Source of the DNA: an uncultured Rhodospirillales bacterium
Lineage (GTDB): Bacteria > Pseudomonadota > Alphaproteobacteria > Acetobacterales > Acetobacteraceae
Reading direction: 5' to 3'
NCBI GenBank assembly: GCA_903928045.1
Contig: CAIYPH010000170.1
Coordinates: forward strand, 1 to 8,533
Length of the DNA stretch: 8,533 nucleotides
In this document: one piece after another, positions 1 through 6,307 of the stretch
How the letters are laid out: each line of letters starts with the position of its first letter
Numbering within the stretch: position 1 is the first letter of the stretch
Notes under the pieces: model-generated
What the model saw: only the letters and a program-made list of their open reading frames with translations
Databases searched by the model: none
What the model was told of the DNA's origin: nothing
Program-made: the position numbers and the translations under genes

Positions 1-50
1 TTCATGCAGTCAGCGAAATTGCCGGCGTGGACGGCGTGGCGGTAGTTCAC
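1..50 (-). CDS. rlmJ: RlmJ, 23S rRNA (adenine2030-N6)-methyltransferase, N-terminal fragment
   Basis: Only the first 16 complete codons and part of the 17th are inside the window. Read from the GTG at 50-48 on the reverse strand they give MNYRHAVHAGNFADCM followed by Lys or Asn. This is the very conserved start of the RlmJ (YhiR, DUF519) family, whose E. coli member begins with a Y-R-H-x-x-H-A-G-N-x-A-D pattern. RlmJ uses S-adenosylmethionine to methylate N6 of A2030 in 23S rRNA in the cytoplasm. A purine-rich ribosome site, GAGGGA on the reverse strand (complement of about 56-61), lies about 5 bases before the GTG and supports this start. The gene diverges from ccrM. The identification rests on the short N-terminal motif alone; the catalytic part is off the left edge. 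Confidence 0.85.
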   Translation of the reverse strand, partial: MNYRHAVHAGNFADCM

Positions 51-83
51 GTTCGTCCCTCGGGTGGTGGGGCGTTTTCGGGT

Positions 84-91
84 GGGGGGGG
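84..91 (+). repeat. Homopolymeric G8 tract
   Basis: Eight consecutive G residues lie about 34 bases upstream of the rlmJ GTG, so they appear as C8 in the rlmJ leader. Tracts of this length can slip during replication and alter promoter or leader spacing. There is no direct sign of that here beyond the tract itself. Confidence 0.45.
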
Positions 92-108
92 TTTTATTGG
101 AAGGAAGC

Positions 109-304
109 GCTTCTTTTTTGAAAAAAAGAAGCAAAAAACTTTTATCCGCTTGGTGTGTACCGCTTCCGCCTCTCCGCGGGGTGTACGCCAACGGCATGGG
201 AGATCGATTTCGCGGATCGAAGCCGATCCGCTGCCGCTCCCGCCGCCGCTTCGCTGCGCTACGCGTCAGAGTTTTTTTGGTTCTTTTTGTTCACAAAAAG
301 AACA
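109..304 (+). repeat. Composite hairpin element, copy I
   Basis: Two AT-rich hairpins face each other around a GC-rich core. The left hairpin (109-132) has a perfect 11-bp stem, GCTTCTTTTTT paired with AAAAAAGAAGC, and is followed by AAAAAACTTTTATC. The right hairpin (280-303) has a perfect 11-bp stem, GTTCTTTTTGT paired with ACAAAAAGAAC, and is preceded by a run of seven T. A third hairpin lies in the core: GCGGATCG (212-219) pairs with CGATCCGC (224-231) across an AAGC loop. Positions 109-146 match 1728-1691 on the other strand at 35 of 38 bases, and 304-275 match 1611-1640 at 29 of 30, so this is the same element as the one after ccrM, turned around. I see no coding capacity; it resembles a REP- or MITE-like repeat. 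Confidence 0.75.
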
Positions 305-370
305 TCCTTCCCCCTTCACTTGCCTGACTACCGTTTTGCCCTGCGGCGAGCAGCCTAGCTTGGGGAAGCG

Positions 371-397
371 TGTTTTCAGATAGAAGAATTTTATAAT
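371..397 (+). promoter_or_regulatory. Probable ccrM promoter with consensus -10 box
   Basis: A perfect TATAAT lies at 392-397 in an AT-rich patch of an otherwise GC-rich region. No convincing -35 hexamer stands 16-18 bases upstream (the sequence there is around GTGTTTTC), so an activator may be needed. Transcription would begin near 403-406. That would leave only about six bases before the GTG at 410, which favours the downstream ccrM start and implies a leader of about 120 bases. I found no TTAA-N7-TTAA CtrA site nearby. Confidence 0.45.
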
Positions 398-434
398 CAA
401 TATGTTCGGGTGCGTCGTTGCTTGACGAGGCCAC

Positions 435-439
435 GAATC
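435..439. promoter_or_regulatory. GANTC methylation site (GAATC) in the ccrM leader
   Basis: GAATC fits the GANTC target of CcrM enzymes and lies about 30 bases downstream of the presumed transcription start. In Caulobacter the ccrM promoter region also carries GANTC sites in its leader that affect its own expression. A similar feedback role here is inferred from position only. Confidence 0.4.
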
Positions 440-526
440 GCATGGCCATCGTCGCATATTGTTCGCCTTGACGTCTCGCCCCATCGCCGATCACCATCCA
501 CCGACCAGCCGGAGCTGCCCGCGCCC

Positions 527-1606
527 TTGGAAATCGTTCGCGAATTGCCGCTCGACCAGATCATGCTTGGGGAGAGTGTGCGCATCATGCGCATGCTGCC
601 CACGGCATCGGTGCATTGTGTGTTTGCCGACCCGCCGTACAACCTGCAATTGCGGGGGGAGTTGCGGCGGCCGGATGACAGCCTGGTCGATGGGGTGGAC
701 GACGACTGGGACCGGTTCGACGATTTCGCGGCCTATGACCGGTTCACCCATGAGTGGCTGAGCGAAGCGCGGCGGCTGATGCGCAAGGACGCGACGATCT
801 GGGTGATCGGCAGCTACCACAATATTTTCCGCATTGGCGCGATCATGCAGGAGTTGGGGTTCTGGATCCTCAATGACGTGATCTGGCGGAAGGCCAACCC
901 GATGCCGAATTTCAAGGGGCGGCGGTTCACCAACGCGCATGAGACGATGATCTGGGCGGCGCGGGGCAAGGATGCGCGCTACCGGTTCAACTACCAGGCG
1001 ATGAAGTCGCTGAACGACGACATCCAGATGCGCTCGGACTGGTATCTGCCGCTGTGCACCGGGGCGGAGCGGATGAAGAACGAGCATGGGCTGAAGCTGC
1101 ACCCGACCCAAAAACCGGAATCGCTGCTGCACCGGGTGTTGCTGGCTTCGACGATGCAGGGGGATATCGTGCTGGACCCGTTCCTGGGGACCGGGACGAC
1201 GGCGGCGGTGGCGCGGCGGTTGTCGCGGCATTACATCGGGATCGAGCGGCATCCGGCCTATGTGGAGGCGGCGCTGGGGCGGGTGCGGCGGGTGCGGCCG
1301 GCGACGGAGGCGGAGATCGCGACGACGCCGGGCAAGCGGGAGGCGCCGCGGATTCCGTTCGGCGGGTTTGTGGAGCGGGGCGAGTTGCCGGCGGGCACGG
1401 TGCTGATGGACCGGATGAAGCGGGCGCAGGCGGTGGTGGTGGCGGATGGTTCGATCCGCGCGGGGAGCATCCAGGGCTCGATCCACAAGGTGGGGGCGGA
1501 GGTGCAGAACGCGCCCTCATGCAATGGGTGGACGTTCTGGCATTTCGAGCGGGATGGGGTTTGGGTGCCGCTTGATGTGCTGCGGCAGGAGATGGGGAAA
1601 GAGTGA
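527..1606 (+). CDS. ccrM: CcrM-type adenine-N6 DNA methyltransferase (GANTC)
   Basis: The protein is about 359 residues from the TTG at 527. It transfers methyl from SAM to adenine N6, expected in GANTC sites. Motif order is that of beta-class enzymes: DPPYNLQL at residues 35-42 (motif IV), GSYHNIFR near 95-102, HPTQKP at 192-197 and the SAM-binding DPFLGTGTT at 217-225. The C-terminal region after about 258 has the CcrM-specific block RIPFGGFVE...GSIHK...APSCNGWTFWHF, close to Caulobacter CcrM (358 residues). A GTG at 410 in the same frame adds 39 residues, but these are Arg/Pro/Ser-rich, have weaker codon bias and start only a few bases after the likely transcription start, so I prefer 527. 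ATG 563 would cut into the first strand. GGAG at 511-514 is a weak, distant ribosome site for 527. The gene sits between inverted copies of a hairpin element and diverges from rlmJ. Confidence 0.93.
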   Translation: MEIVRELPLDQIMLGESVRIMRMLPTASVHCVFADPPYNLQLRGELRRPDDSLVDGVDDDWDRFDDFAAYDRFTHEWLSEARRLMRKDATIWVIGSYHNIFRIGAIMQELGFWILNDVIWRKANPMPNFKGRRFTNAHETMIWAARGKDARYRFNYQAMKSLNDDIQMRSDWYLPLCTGAERMKNEHGLKLHPTQKPESLLHRVLLASTMQGDIVLDPFLGTGTTAAVARRLSRHYIGIERHPAYVEAALGRVRRVRPATEAEIATTPGKREAPRIPFGGFVERGELPAGTVLMDRMKRAQAVVVADGSIRAGSIQGSIHKVGAEVQNAPSCNGWTFWHFERDGVWVPLDVLRQEMGKE

Positions 1607-1610
1607 CGCG

Positions 1611-1728
1611 TGTTCTTTTTGTGAATAAAAAGAACCAAAATTTTTTATTCGTTTGCTTCGGAGTTTCCCGGGGGATCTCCGAAGCAAAGTGATAGAAGTT
1701 TTTTGGTTCTTTTTTTCAAAAAAGAACC
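1611..1728 (-). repeat. Composite hairpin element, copy II (inverted relative to copy I)
   Basis: This fills the convergent gap between ccrM and the dehydrogenase gene. Three hairpins are visible. At 1612-1635 GTTCTTTTT pairs with AAAAAGAAC. At 1652-1688 a perfect 12-bp stem, TTTGCTTCGGAG with CTCCGAAGCAAA, closes a 13-base loop. At 1705-1728 GGTTCTTTTTT pairs with AAAAAAGAACC. The right hairpin matches the left hairpin of the copy at 109-304 on the opposite strand, and the left hairpin matches that copy's right one, so the two copies have opposite orientation. Cores differ in sequence and length but each carries a hairpin. In the type-1 arm a C-G pair in copy I is replaced by G-C here, a compensatory change that keeps the stem. 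Confidence 0.75.
1652..1704. terminator. Probable bidirectional terminator between ccrM and frmA
   Basis: The 12-bp stem at 1652-1663/1677-1688 is followed on the + strand by a T6 run at 1699-1704 after a ten-base gap. On the reverse strand the end of the ccrM-proximal side offers T- and A-rich tracts at 1641-1646. The frmA stop codon (1737-1735) is only six bases from the hairpin at 1728-1705. Position between two convergent genes fits transcription termination for both, although the spacing from stem to T-run is not ideal for a classical intrinsic terminator. Confidence 0.45.
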
Positions 1729-1734
1729 GCTTGC

Positions 1735-2844
<1,110 letters not shown>

Positions 2845-2960
2845 GGTCGGGGTCTCCTCCGGGATCGATGCGCCATGGTGGCAATGGCGGGGCGGAGGGT
2901 CAATGCGGGGGGTTCGTGATATCGTTGTTGAAAGGGATGGATCGGGGCGGTTAGGCTGCC

Positions 2961-3515
2961 GTGGCAGGGCTGCGTTCGGGGGTGGCGGTGGCGGGGTTGC
3001 GCGTGTTTTCGGTTCTTGTGCTGGCGATTGGGTTGGTGACGGCGGCGGCGGCGGATGAGACGCAGTCGATATGTGCCGCGCGTGGCGGCGTGCCGAATGC
3101 GATGGAGGCGGAGGCGATCATGGCGCGGGAGGCGAGGACGATTGCGCTGCCCGTGGATGGGGCTTTTCTGGGCGACTGGCGGCGGGGGGAGGCGATCGCC
3201 CGCGGGGCGTTGGGTAATCGGTATGCCGTGCCGATCGGCCCTGGACTTGGCGAGGGGTGCTATGCGTGCCATCGAATCGACCGCGCCGAGAGCAAGGCGG
3301 GCACGCTCGGGCCCAGCATCTCGCGCTACGGCCTGCTGCGGGATTTCGATGCGGAGGAGGTCCGCGCGGCTTACGCGAAAATCTTCAACCCGCAGGCCAC
3401 CAAGGCGTGCTCCACCATGCCGCGTTTCGGCGCCGAGCGGATTCTGAGCGAGCAGGATATCAAGGACGTGCTCGGCTATTTGTTCGACCCGGCCTCGCCG
3501 GTGAACAAGCCGTAG
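2961..3515 (+). CDS. soxX: SoxX-type monoheme cytochrome c
   Basis: The protein has 184 residues. A signal peptide covers about 1-31 (hydrophobic core VFSVLVLAIGLVTAAAA), so the mature protein is periplasmic. The heme site is CYACH (Cys100, Cys103, His104), and the likely distal ligand is Met153 in CSTMPRFG. The pattern WRRGEAIA...GTLGPSISRYG...YAKIFNPQA...ILSEQDIKDVLGYLFDPASPVNKP is that of SoxX, the small subunit of the SoxAX cytochrome that attaches thiosulfate to SoxY in the Sox pathway. No soxA, soxYZ or soxB is in the window. A stop codon at 2952-2954 limits the frame, so GTG 2961 is the longest start. TTG 2997 or GTG 2982/2988 would also give a signal peptide, and no ribosome site decides. 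A solute-binding protein gene follows after 100 bases. It could instead be a SoxX relative with another electron-transfer partner. Confidence 0.85.
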   Translation: MAGLRSGVAVAGLRVFSVLVLAIGLVTAAAADETQSICAARGGVPNAMEAEAIMAREARTIALPVDGAFLGDWRRGEAIARGALGNRYAVPIGPGLGEGCYACHRIDRAESKAGTLGPSISRYGLLRDFDAEEVRAAYAKIFNPQATKACSTMPRFGAERILSEQDIKDVLGYLFDPASPVNKP

Positions 3516-3615
3516 CAGGCAGCCCGGCGCTTGATGTTGCCGCCGCCCGCCGGCTGCGCTTCGGCTGGCTGACGTTTCGCCGCCCGCCACGGACTTCTAG
3601 ACCGAGGATCCCCCG

Positions 3616-4761
3616 ATGCGCCCCAGCTTGACCGCCCTCGCCGCCCTGATCGCCCTCGCCCCGGCCGCCGCCCGCGCCGACATCACGATCGGCGCAATTT
3701 TGTCGCTCACGGGCCCCGCGGCGTCGCTGGGGATTCCCGAGCGCAATATCATCGACATGATGCCGCGGGAAATTGCCGGGCAGAAGGTGCGGTTCGTGGT
3801 GCTCGATGACGCGAGCGACAGCACGACGGCGGTGAAGGATTTCCAGAAGCTGGCGAACGAGGAGAAGGCCGACATCATCATCGGCCCCTCGGTGACGCCG
3901 ACGTCGCTGGCGGTGCTGGATGCGGCAGGGACGAGCGGGACGCCGTTCATCTCGCTTGCCGGCTCCGAATCGGTGATCGTGCCGCAGGAGGGCAATCGGC
4001 GCTGGGCGTTCAAGCTTGCGGCGTCGGAGGCGCTGATGATGTCGGCGCCGCTGAGCTGGCTGAAGGCGCATGGCGGCAAGACGCTCGCGAGCATCGCGCA
4101 GGCGACGTCGTTCGGCGACGCGTTCAACGCGGCGGCCAAGTCGGAGGCGGAGAAGCGCGGGATCGCCTGGCTGGGGGACGAGAAATACAACCTCAGCGAC
4201 ACTTCGGTGACGCCGCAGGTGTTGAAGACGTTTGCCAAGCAGCCGGACGCGGTGTTTGTCGCCGGCTCGGGCACGCCTGGCGCACTGCCGGTACTGGAGC
4301 TGAAGGCGCGCGGTTATAAGGGGATGGTGATCCATAACCAGGGCATCGCGAACCCCGATTTTCTGCGCGTCGCGGGGGCGTCGGCGGAGGGGATGGTGCT
4401 TTCGGCGAGCCCGGTGACGGTGGCGGAGCAGCTCGCGGAAGGGGACGCCTTGCGCAAACCGGCGATGGGCTATGTGCAGACCTATGAGGGCAAATATGGC
4501 GCCAACAGCCGCTCGCTGTTCGGGGCGATGGCGTGGGACAGTTTCCTGCTGATCGCCCAGGCCGCCCCGGTGGCGCTGAAGGCGGCCCAGCCAGGAACAC
4601 AGGCGTTTCGCACCGCGCTGCGCGATGCGATGGAGCAGGTGAAGGATCTCTACGGCGCCTGCGGGGTGTATTCGATGTCGCCGGCGAACCACAACGGCAC
4701 CGATGAGCGGGCGCTGGTGCTGGTCACCGTCAAGGGCGGGACCTGGACGCCGCTGCGCTGA
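3616..4761 (+). CDS. Periplasmic solute-binding protein, branched-chain amino acid (LivK) type
   Basis: The protein has 381 residues. A signal peptide ends near ALAPAAARA/DIT (residue 21). The mature part begins with ITIGAILSLTGPAASLG and continues VRFVVLDDASDSTTAVKDFQKLANEEKADIIIGPSVTPTSLAV, the usual opening of type I periplasmic binding proteins (Peripla_BP_6, LivJ/LivK-like). The second lobe includes VFVAGSGTPGALPVLELKARGYKG and YVQTYEGKYGANS. Such proteins deliver amino acids, aromatic acids, amides or similar solutes to an ABC importer; the ligand cannot be read from the sequence. GAGGA at 3604-3608 lies seven bases before ATG 3616 and supports the start. No permease or ATPase gene is near, so it is an orphan subunit. 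It follows soxX on the same strand, possibly in one transcript, and its last 32 bases overlap the end of mutY on the other strand. Confidence 0.9.
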   Translation: MRPSLTALAALIALAPAAARADITIGAILSLTGPAASLGIPERNIIDMMPREIAGQKVRFVVLDDASDSTTAVKDFQKLANEEKADIIIGPSVTPTSLAVLDAAGTSGTPFISLAGSESVIVPQEGNRRWAFKLAASEALMMSAPLSWLKAHGGKTLASIAQATSFGDAFNAAAKSEAEKRGIAWLGDEKYNLSDTSVTPQVLKTFAKQPDAVFVAGSGTPGALPVLELKARGYKGMVIHNQGIANPDFLRVAGASAEGMVLSASPVTVAEQLAEGDALRKPAMGYVQTYEGKYGANSRSLFGAMAWDSFLLIAQAAPVALKAAQPGTQAFRTALRDAMEQVKDLYGACGVYSMSPANHNGTDERALVLVTVKGGTWTPLR

Positions 4762-5773
4762 TTGCGGCGAGGCATTTGCGCATCACCGAGGGCAGGGCTT
4801 CGCCATCGAGCGTCGCGGCGGGGGCGAGATAGCCGTCGTTGACGCGGATGGCCGCGGTTTCGGCCGCGTAGACGTCGAGATGCAGTTCGAAATGGGTGAA
4901 GACGTGATGCACCCGGCCGGCATGGCGCCAGGCGGCGTGGGCCGGGGCGAGGGACAGCGCCTCGGCGGTCGGCCAGGGCTCGGGGCGCCAGGGGGTGCCG
5001 GGGAGTTCGGCCATGCCGCCGAGCAGGCCTTTCTCGGGGCGGCGGCGCAGCAGGATGGCCCCCATGGGATCGGCGAGGTGGAACACGGCGCCATGGCGGG
5101 TAGGGCGTGGCTTCTTCGCCGCCTTGCGCGGCAGTGTGGCCGCGATCCCCAACGCGCGGGCCTGGCAGGCGGCCATCCAGGGGCAGATCGCGCAGGCCGG
5201 GTTGGTGGGGGTGCAGATGGTCGCCCCGAGGTCGAACAGCGCCTGGGCGAGGTCGGAGGGGCGCGGGCCGGCGAGGGATTGCGCGGCGGCGGTGATCTCG
5301 GCCCTGGCGGCGGGCAGCGGCGTCGCGATGGCGAATATTCGGGAGACCACGCGCTCGACATTGCCGTCGACGGGGATGACGGGGATGGCGAAGGCGATCG
5401 CGCCGATGGCCGCCGCGGTGTAGGGGCCGATGCCGGGGAGGGCCAGCAACCCCGGGATATCCCTGGGAAATCCGCCGCGCGCCGCCACCGCCTTGGCGCA
5501 GGCGTGCAGGTTGCGGGCGCGGGCGTAGTAGCCGAGGCCGGCCCAGGCCTGCATCACCGCGGCGCTCTCGGCCGCCGCGAGGTCTGCCACGGTGGGGAAG
5601 CGGGTGAGGAATTTCTCATAATAGGGTATGACGGCGGCAACGGTGGTCTGTTGCAGCATGATCTCGCTGAGCCAGACGCGATACGGGTCGGCGGTCTGTC
5701 CTGGTTCCGCCCGCCACGGCATGCGCCGGCGGTTGCGGTCATACCAGGCGAGGAGGTCGGCTTGTGAGGGCAT
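4730..5773 (-). CDS. mutY: Adenine DNA glycosylase MutY
   Basis: The enzyme has 347 residues and removes adenine mispaired with 8-oxoguanine in base-excision repair. The N-terminal catalytic domain starts RRMPWR (15-20, with WRAEP after), followed by SEIMLQQTTV with catalytic Glu37. The helix-hairpin-helix LPGIGPYTAAAI is at 112-123, and VDGNVERV contains catalytic Asp136. The iron-sulfur loop has Cys187, Cys194, Cys197 and Cys203 in the expected C-x6-C-x2-C-x5-C spacing. The C-terminal NUDIX-like domain for 8-oxoG recognition includes LLGGMAELPGTPW and HHVFTHFELHLDV. ATG 5773 is chosen because it gives the normal start; the 97 residues upstream in frame are the Arg-rich antisense of the neighbouring gene. 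No clear ribosome site precedes it. Nine bases separate this start from the divergent DUF721 start, and the 3' end overlaps the solute-binding gene by 32 bases. Confidence 0.95.
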   Translation of the reverse strand: MPSQADLLAWYDRNRRRMPWRAEPGQTADPYRVWLSEIMLQQTTVAAVIPYYEKFLTRFPTVADLAAAESAAVMQAWAGLGYYARARNLHACAKAVAARGGFPRDIPGLLALPGIGPYTAAAIGAIAFAIPVIPVDGNVERVVSRIFAIATPLPAARAEITAAAQSLAGPRPSDLAQALFDLGATICTPTNPACAICPWMAACQARALGIAATLPRKAAKKPRPTRHGAVFHLADPMGAILLRRRPEKGLLGGMAELPGTPWRPEPWPTAEALSLAPAHAAWRHAGRVHHVFTHFELHLDVYAAETAAIRVNDGYLAPAATLDGEALPSVMRKCLAAISAAASRSRP

Positions 5774-5782
5774 GGAGCGTGT

Positions 5783-6253
5783 ATGACGAGCAGCGCTGAC
5801 GACGACAAGAACGCCCGCCATTTCTATGGGCCGCGCACGGTCTCCGCGCTGCTGCCCGGCATTGTGCGGCCGGCGTTCCGCAAGCGCTCGCCGGCGGCCG
5901 CGCAGGTGATGGCGGATTGGGCGGCGATCGTCGGCCCCTCGATCGCCGCAGTGAGCCAGCCGCGTAAGCTGTTCTCGGGTACGCTGGCAATCGCCTGCGC
6001 CGGGCCGATGGCAATGGAGTTGCAGCACCTCGCCGACCAGCTTATCGCGCGCATCAATGGGCATCTCGGGCAGGTCACGGTGACGCGGTTGCGCTTCGTG
6101 CAGGACATCGCGCCGGCCGCCGCCGCCAAGCCGCCGCCGCGCCGCCCGGCGATCGAGGCGGCCCGGCGGGCGGTGGCCGGACTGCCGGAGGACGGGCTGC
6201 GCGACGCACTCGAGAAACTCGGCCGCTCCGTGCTTGCCGCACCACGGCGCTGA
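5783..6253 (+). CDS. DUF721 (DciA-like) protein
   Basis: The protein has 156 residues. The family pattern is visible as an N-terminal FYGPRTVSALLPGIVRPAFRKRSPAAAQVMADWAAIVGPSIAAVSQPRKL, then GTLAIACAGPMAMELQHLADQLIARIN, then VTRLRFVQD. This is the DUF721 domain (PF05258). DciA proteins of this family help load the replicative helicase DnaB in bacteria lacking DnaC, so a nucleic-acid-related role in replication is likely but inferred. The C-terminal third is a Pro/Ala/Arg-rich linker followed by a predicted helix (GLRDALEKLGRSVLA). GGAG at 5774-5777 is five bases before the ATG. The gene is divergent from mutY with almost no spacer and is followed by the DsbA-like gene after 54 bases. Confidence 0.85.
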   Translation: MTSSADDDKNARHFYGPRTVSALLPGIVRPAFRKRSPAAAQVMADWAAIVGPSIAAVSQPRKLFSGTLAIACAGPMAMELQHLADQLIARINGHLGQVTVTRLRFVQDIAPAAAAKPPPRRPAIEAARRAVAGLPEDGLRDALEKLGRSVLAAPRR

Positions 6254-6258
6254 GCCTA

Positions 6259-6288
6259 TCGACTCATTGGGGGCAGCCCGGCTACACT
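6259..6288 (+). promoter_or_regulatory. Possible weak promoter of the DsbA-like/smc unit with a GANTC site in the -35
   Basis: In the 54-base gap after the DUF721 gene, TCGACT (6259-6264) and TACACT (6283-6288) each match four of six bases of the sigma-70 consensus with 18 bases between them. GACTC at 6261-6265 is a GANTC site overlapping the -35. The match is weak, and readthrough from the DUF721 gene is an equal possibility. Confidence 0.25.
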
Positions 6289-6307
6289 ACCAGATATAGA
6301 GGTCAAT

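Larger units (their letters stand above)
51..526. other. Divergent intergenic region between rlmJ and ccrM
   Basis: About 475 bases separate the rlmJ start from the preferred ccrM start. Reading frames across this stretch translate to low-complexity or Lys/Phe-rich peptides that follow the A/T tracts, and I judge them non-coding. It contains an 8-G homopolymer at 84-91, the composite hairpin element at 109-304, a short inverted repeat CTTCCCC/GGGGAAG (307-313 and 362-368), a TATAAT box at 392-397 and a GANTC site at 435-439. The 5' ends of both genes face it, so the hairpins here are not terminators of rlmJ or ccrM. They are either an inserted repeat or part of a leader. Confidence 0.7.

Noticed and set aside
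109..304. CRISPR array or riboswitch in the rlmJ-ccrM spacer
   Set aside because: There are only two related hairpins in inverted orientation with no regular spacers, and no recognisable aptamer motif.
27..383. Open frames of up to 118 codons in the rlmJ-ccrM spacer
   Set aside because: They run through the hairpin repeat and its A/T tracts, give low-complexity Lys/Phe- and Pro/Arg-rich peptides, have no ribosome sites and match no family I recognise.
266..497. Reverse-strand small ORFs (68-81 codons) over the ccrM leader
   Set aside because: They overlap the repeat and the ccrM 5' region and show no protein-like pattern or ribosome site.
410..526. Use of GTG 410 as the ccrM start
   Set aside because: The added 39 residues are Arg/Pro/Ser-rich, lack the codon bias of the rest, are absent from Caulobacter CcrM and begin only a few bases from the predicted transcription start. 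I cannot exclude it fully.
3541..3588. Direct repeat CGCCGCCCGCC (3541-3551 and 3578-3588) before the binding-protein gene
   Set aside because: An 11-base match made only of C and G is expected by chance in DNA this GC-rich, and no regulator or structure is attached to it.
3460..4692. A 410-codon reverse ORF opposite the solute-binding gene
   Set aside because: It is Arg/His-rich antisense translation of a gene with a signal peptide, family motifs and a good ribosome site on the other strand.
5774..6064. N-terminal extension of MutY by 97 residues
   Set aside because: The extension is the antisense of the DUF721 gene, is Arg-rich and absent from MutY proteins; the normal MutY start is ATG 5773.
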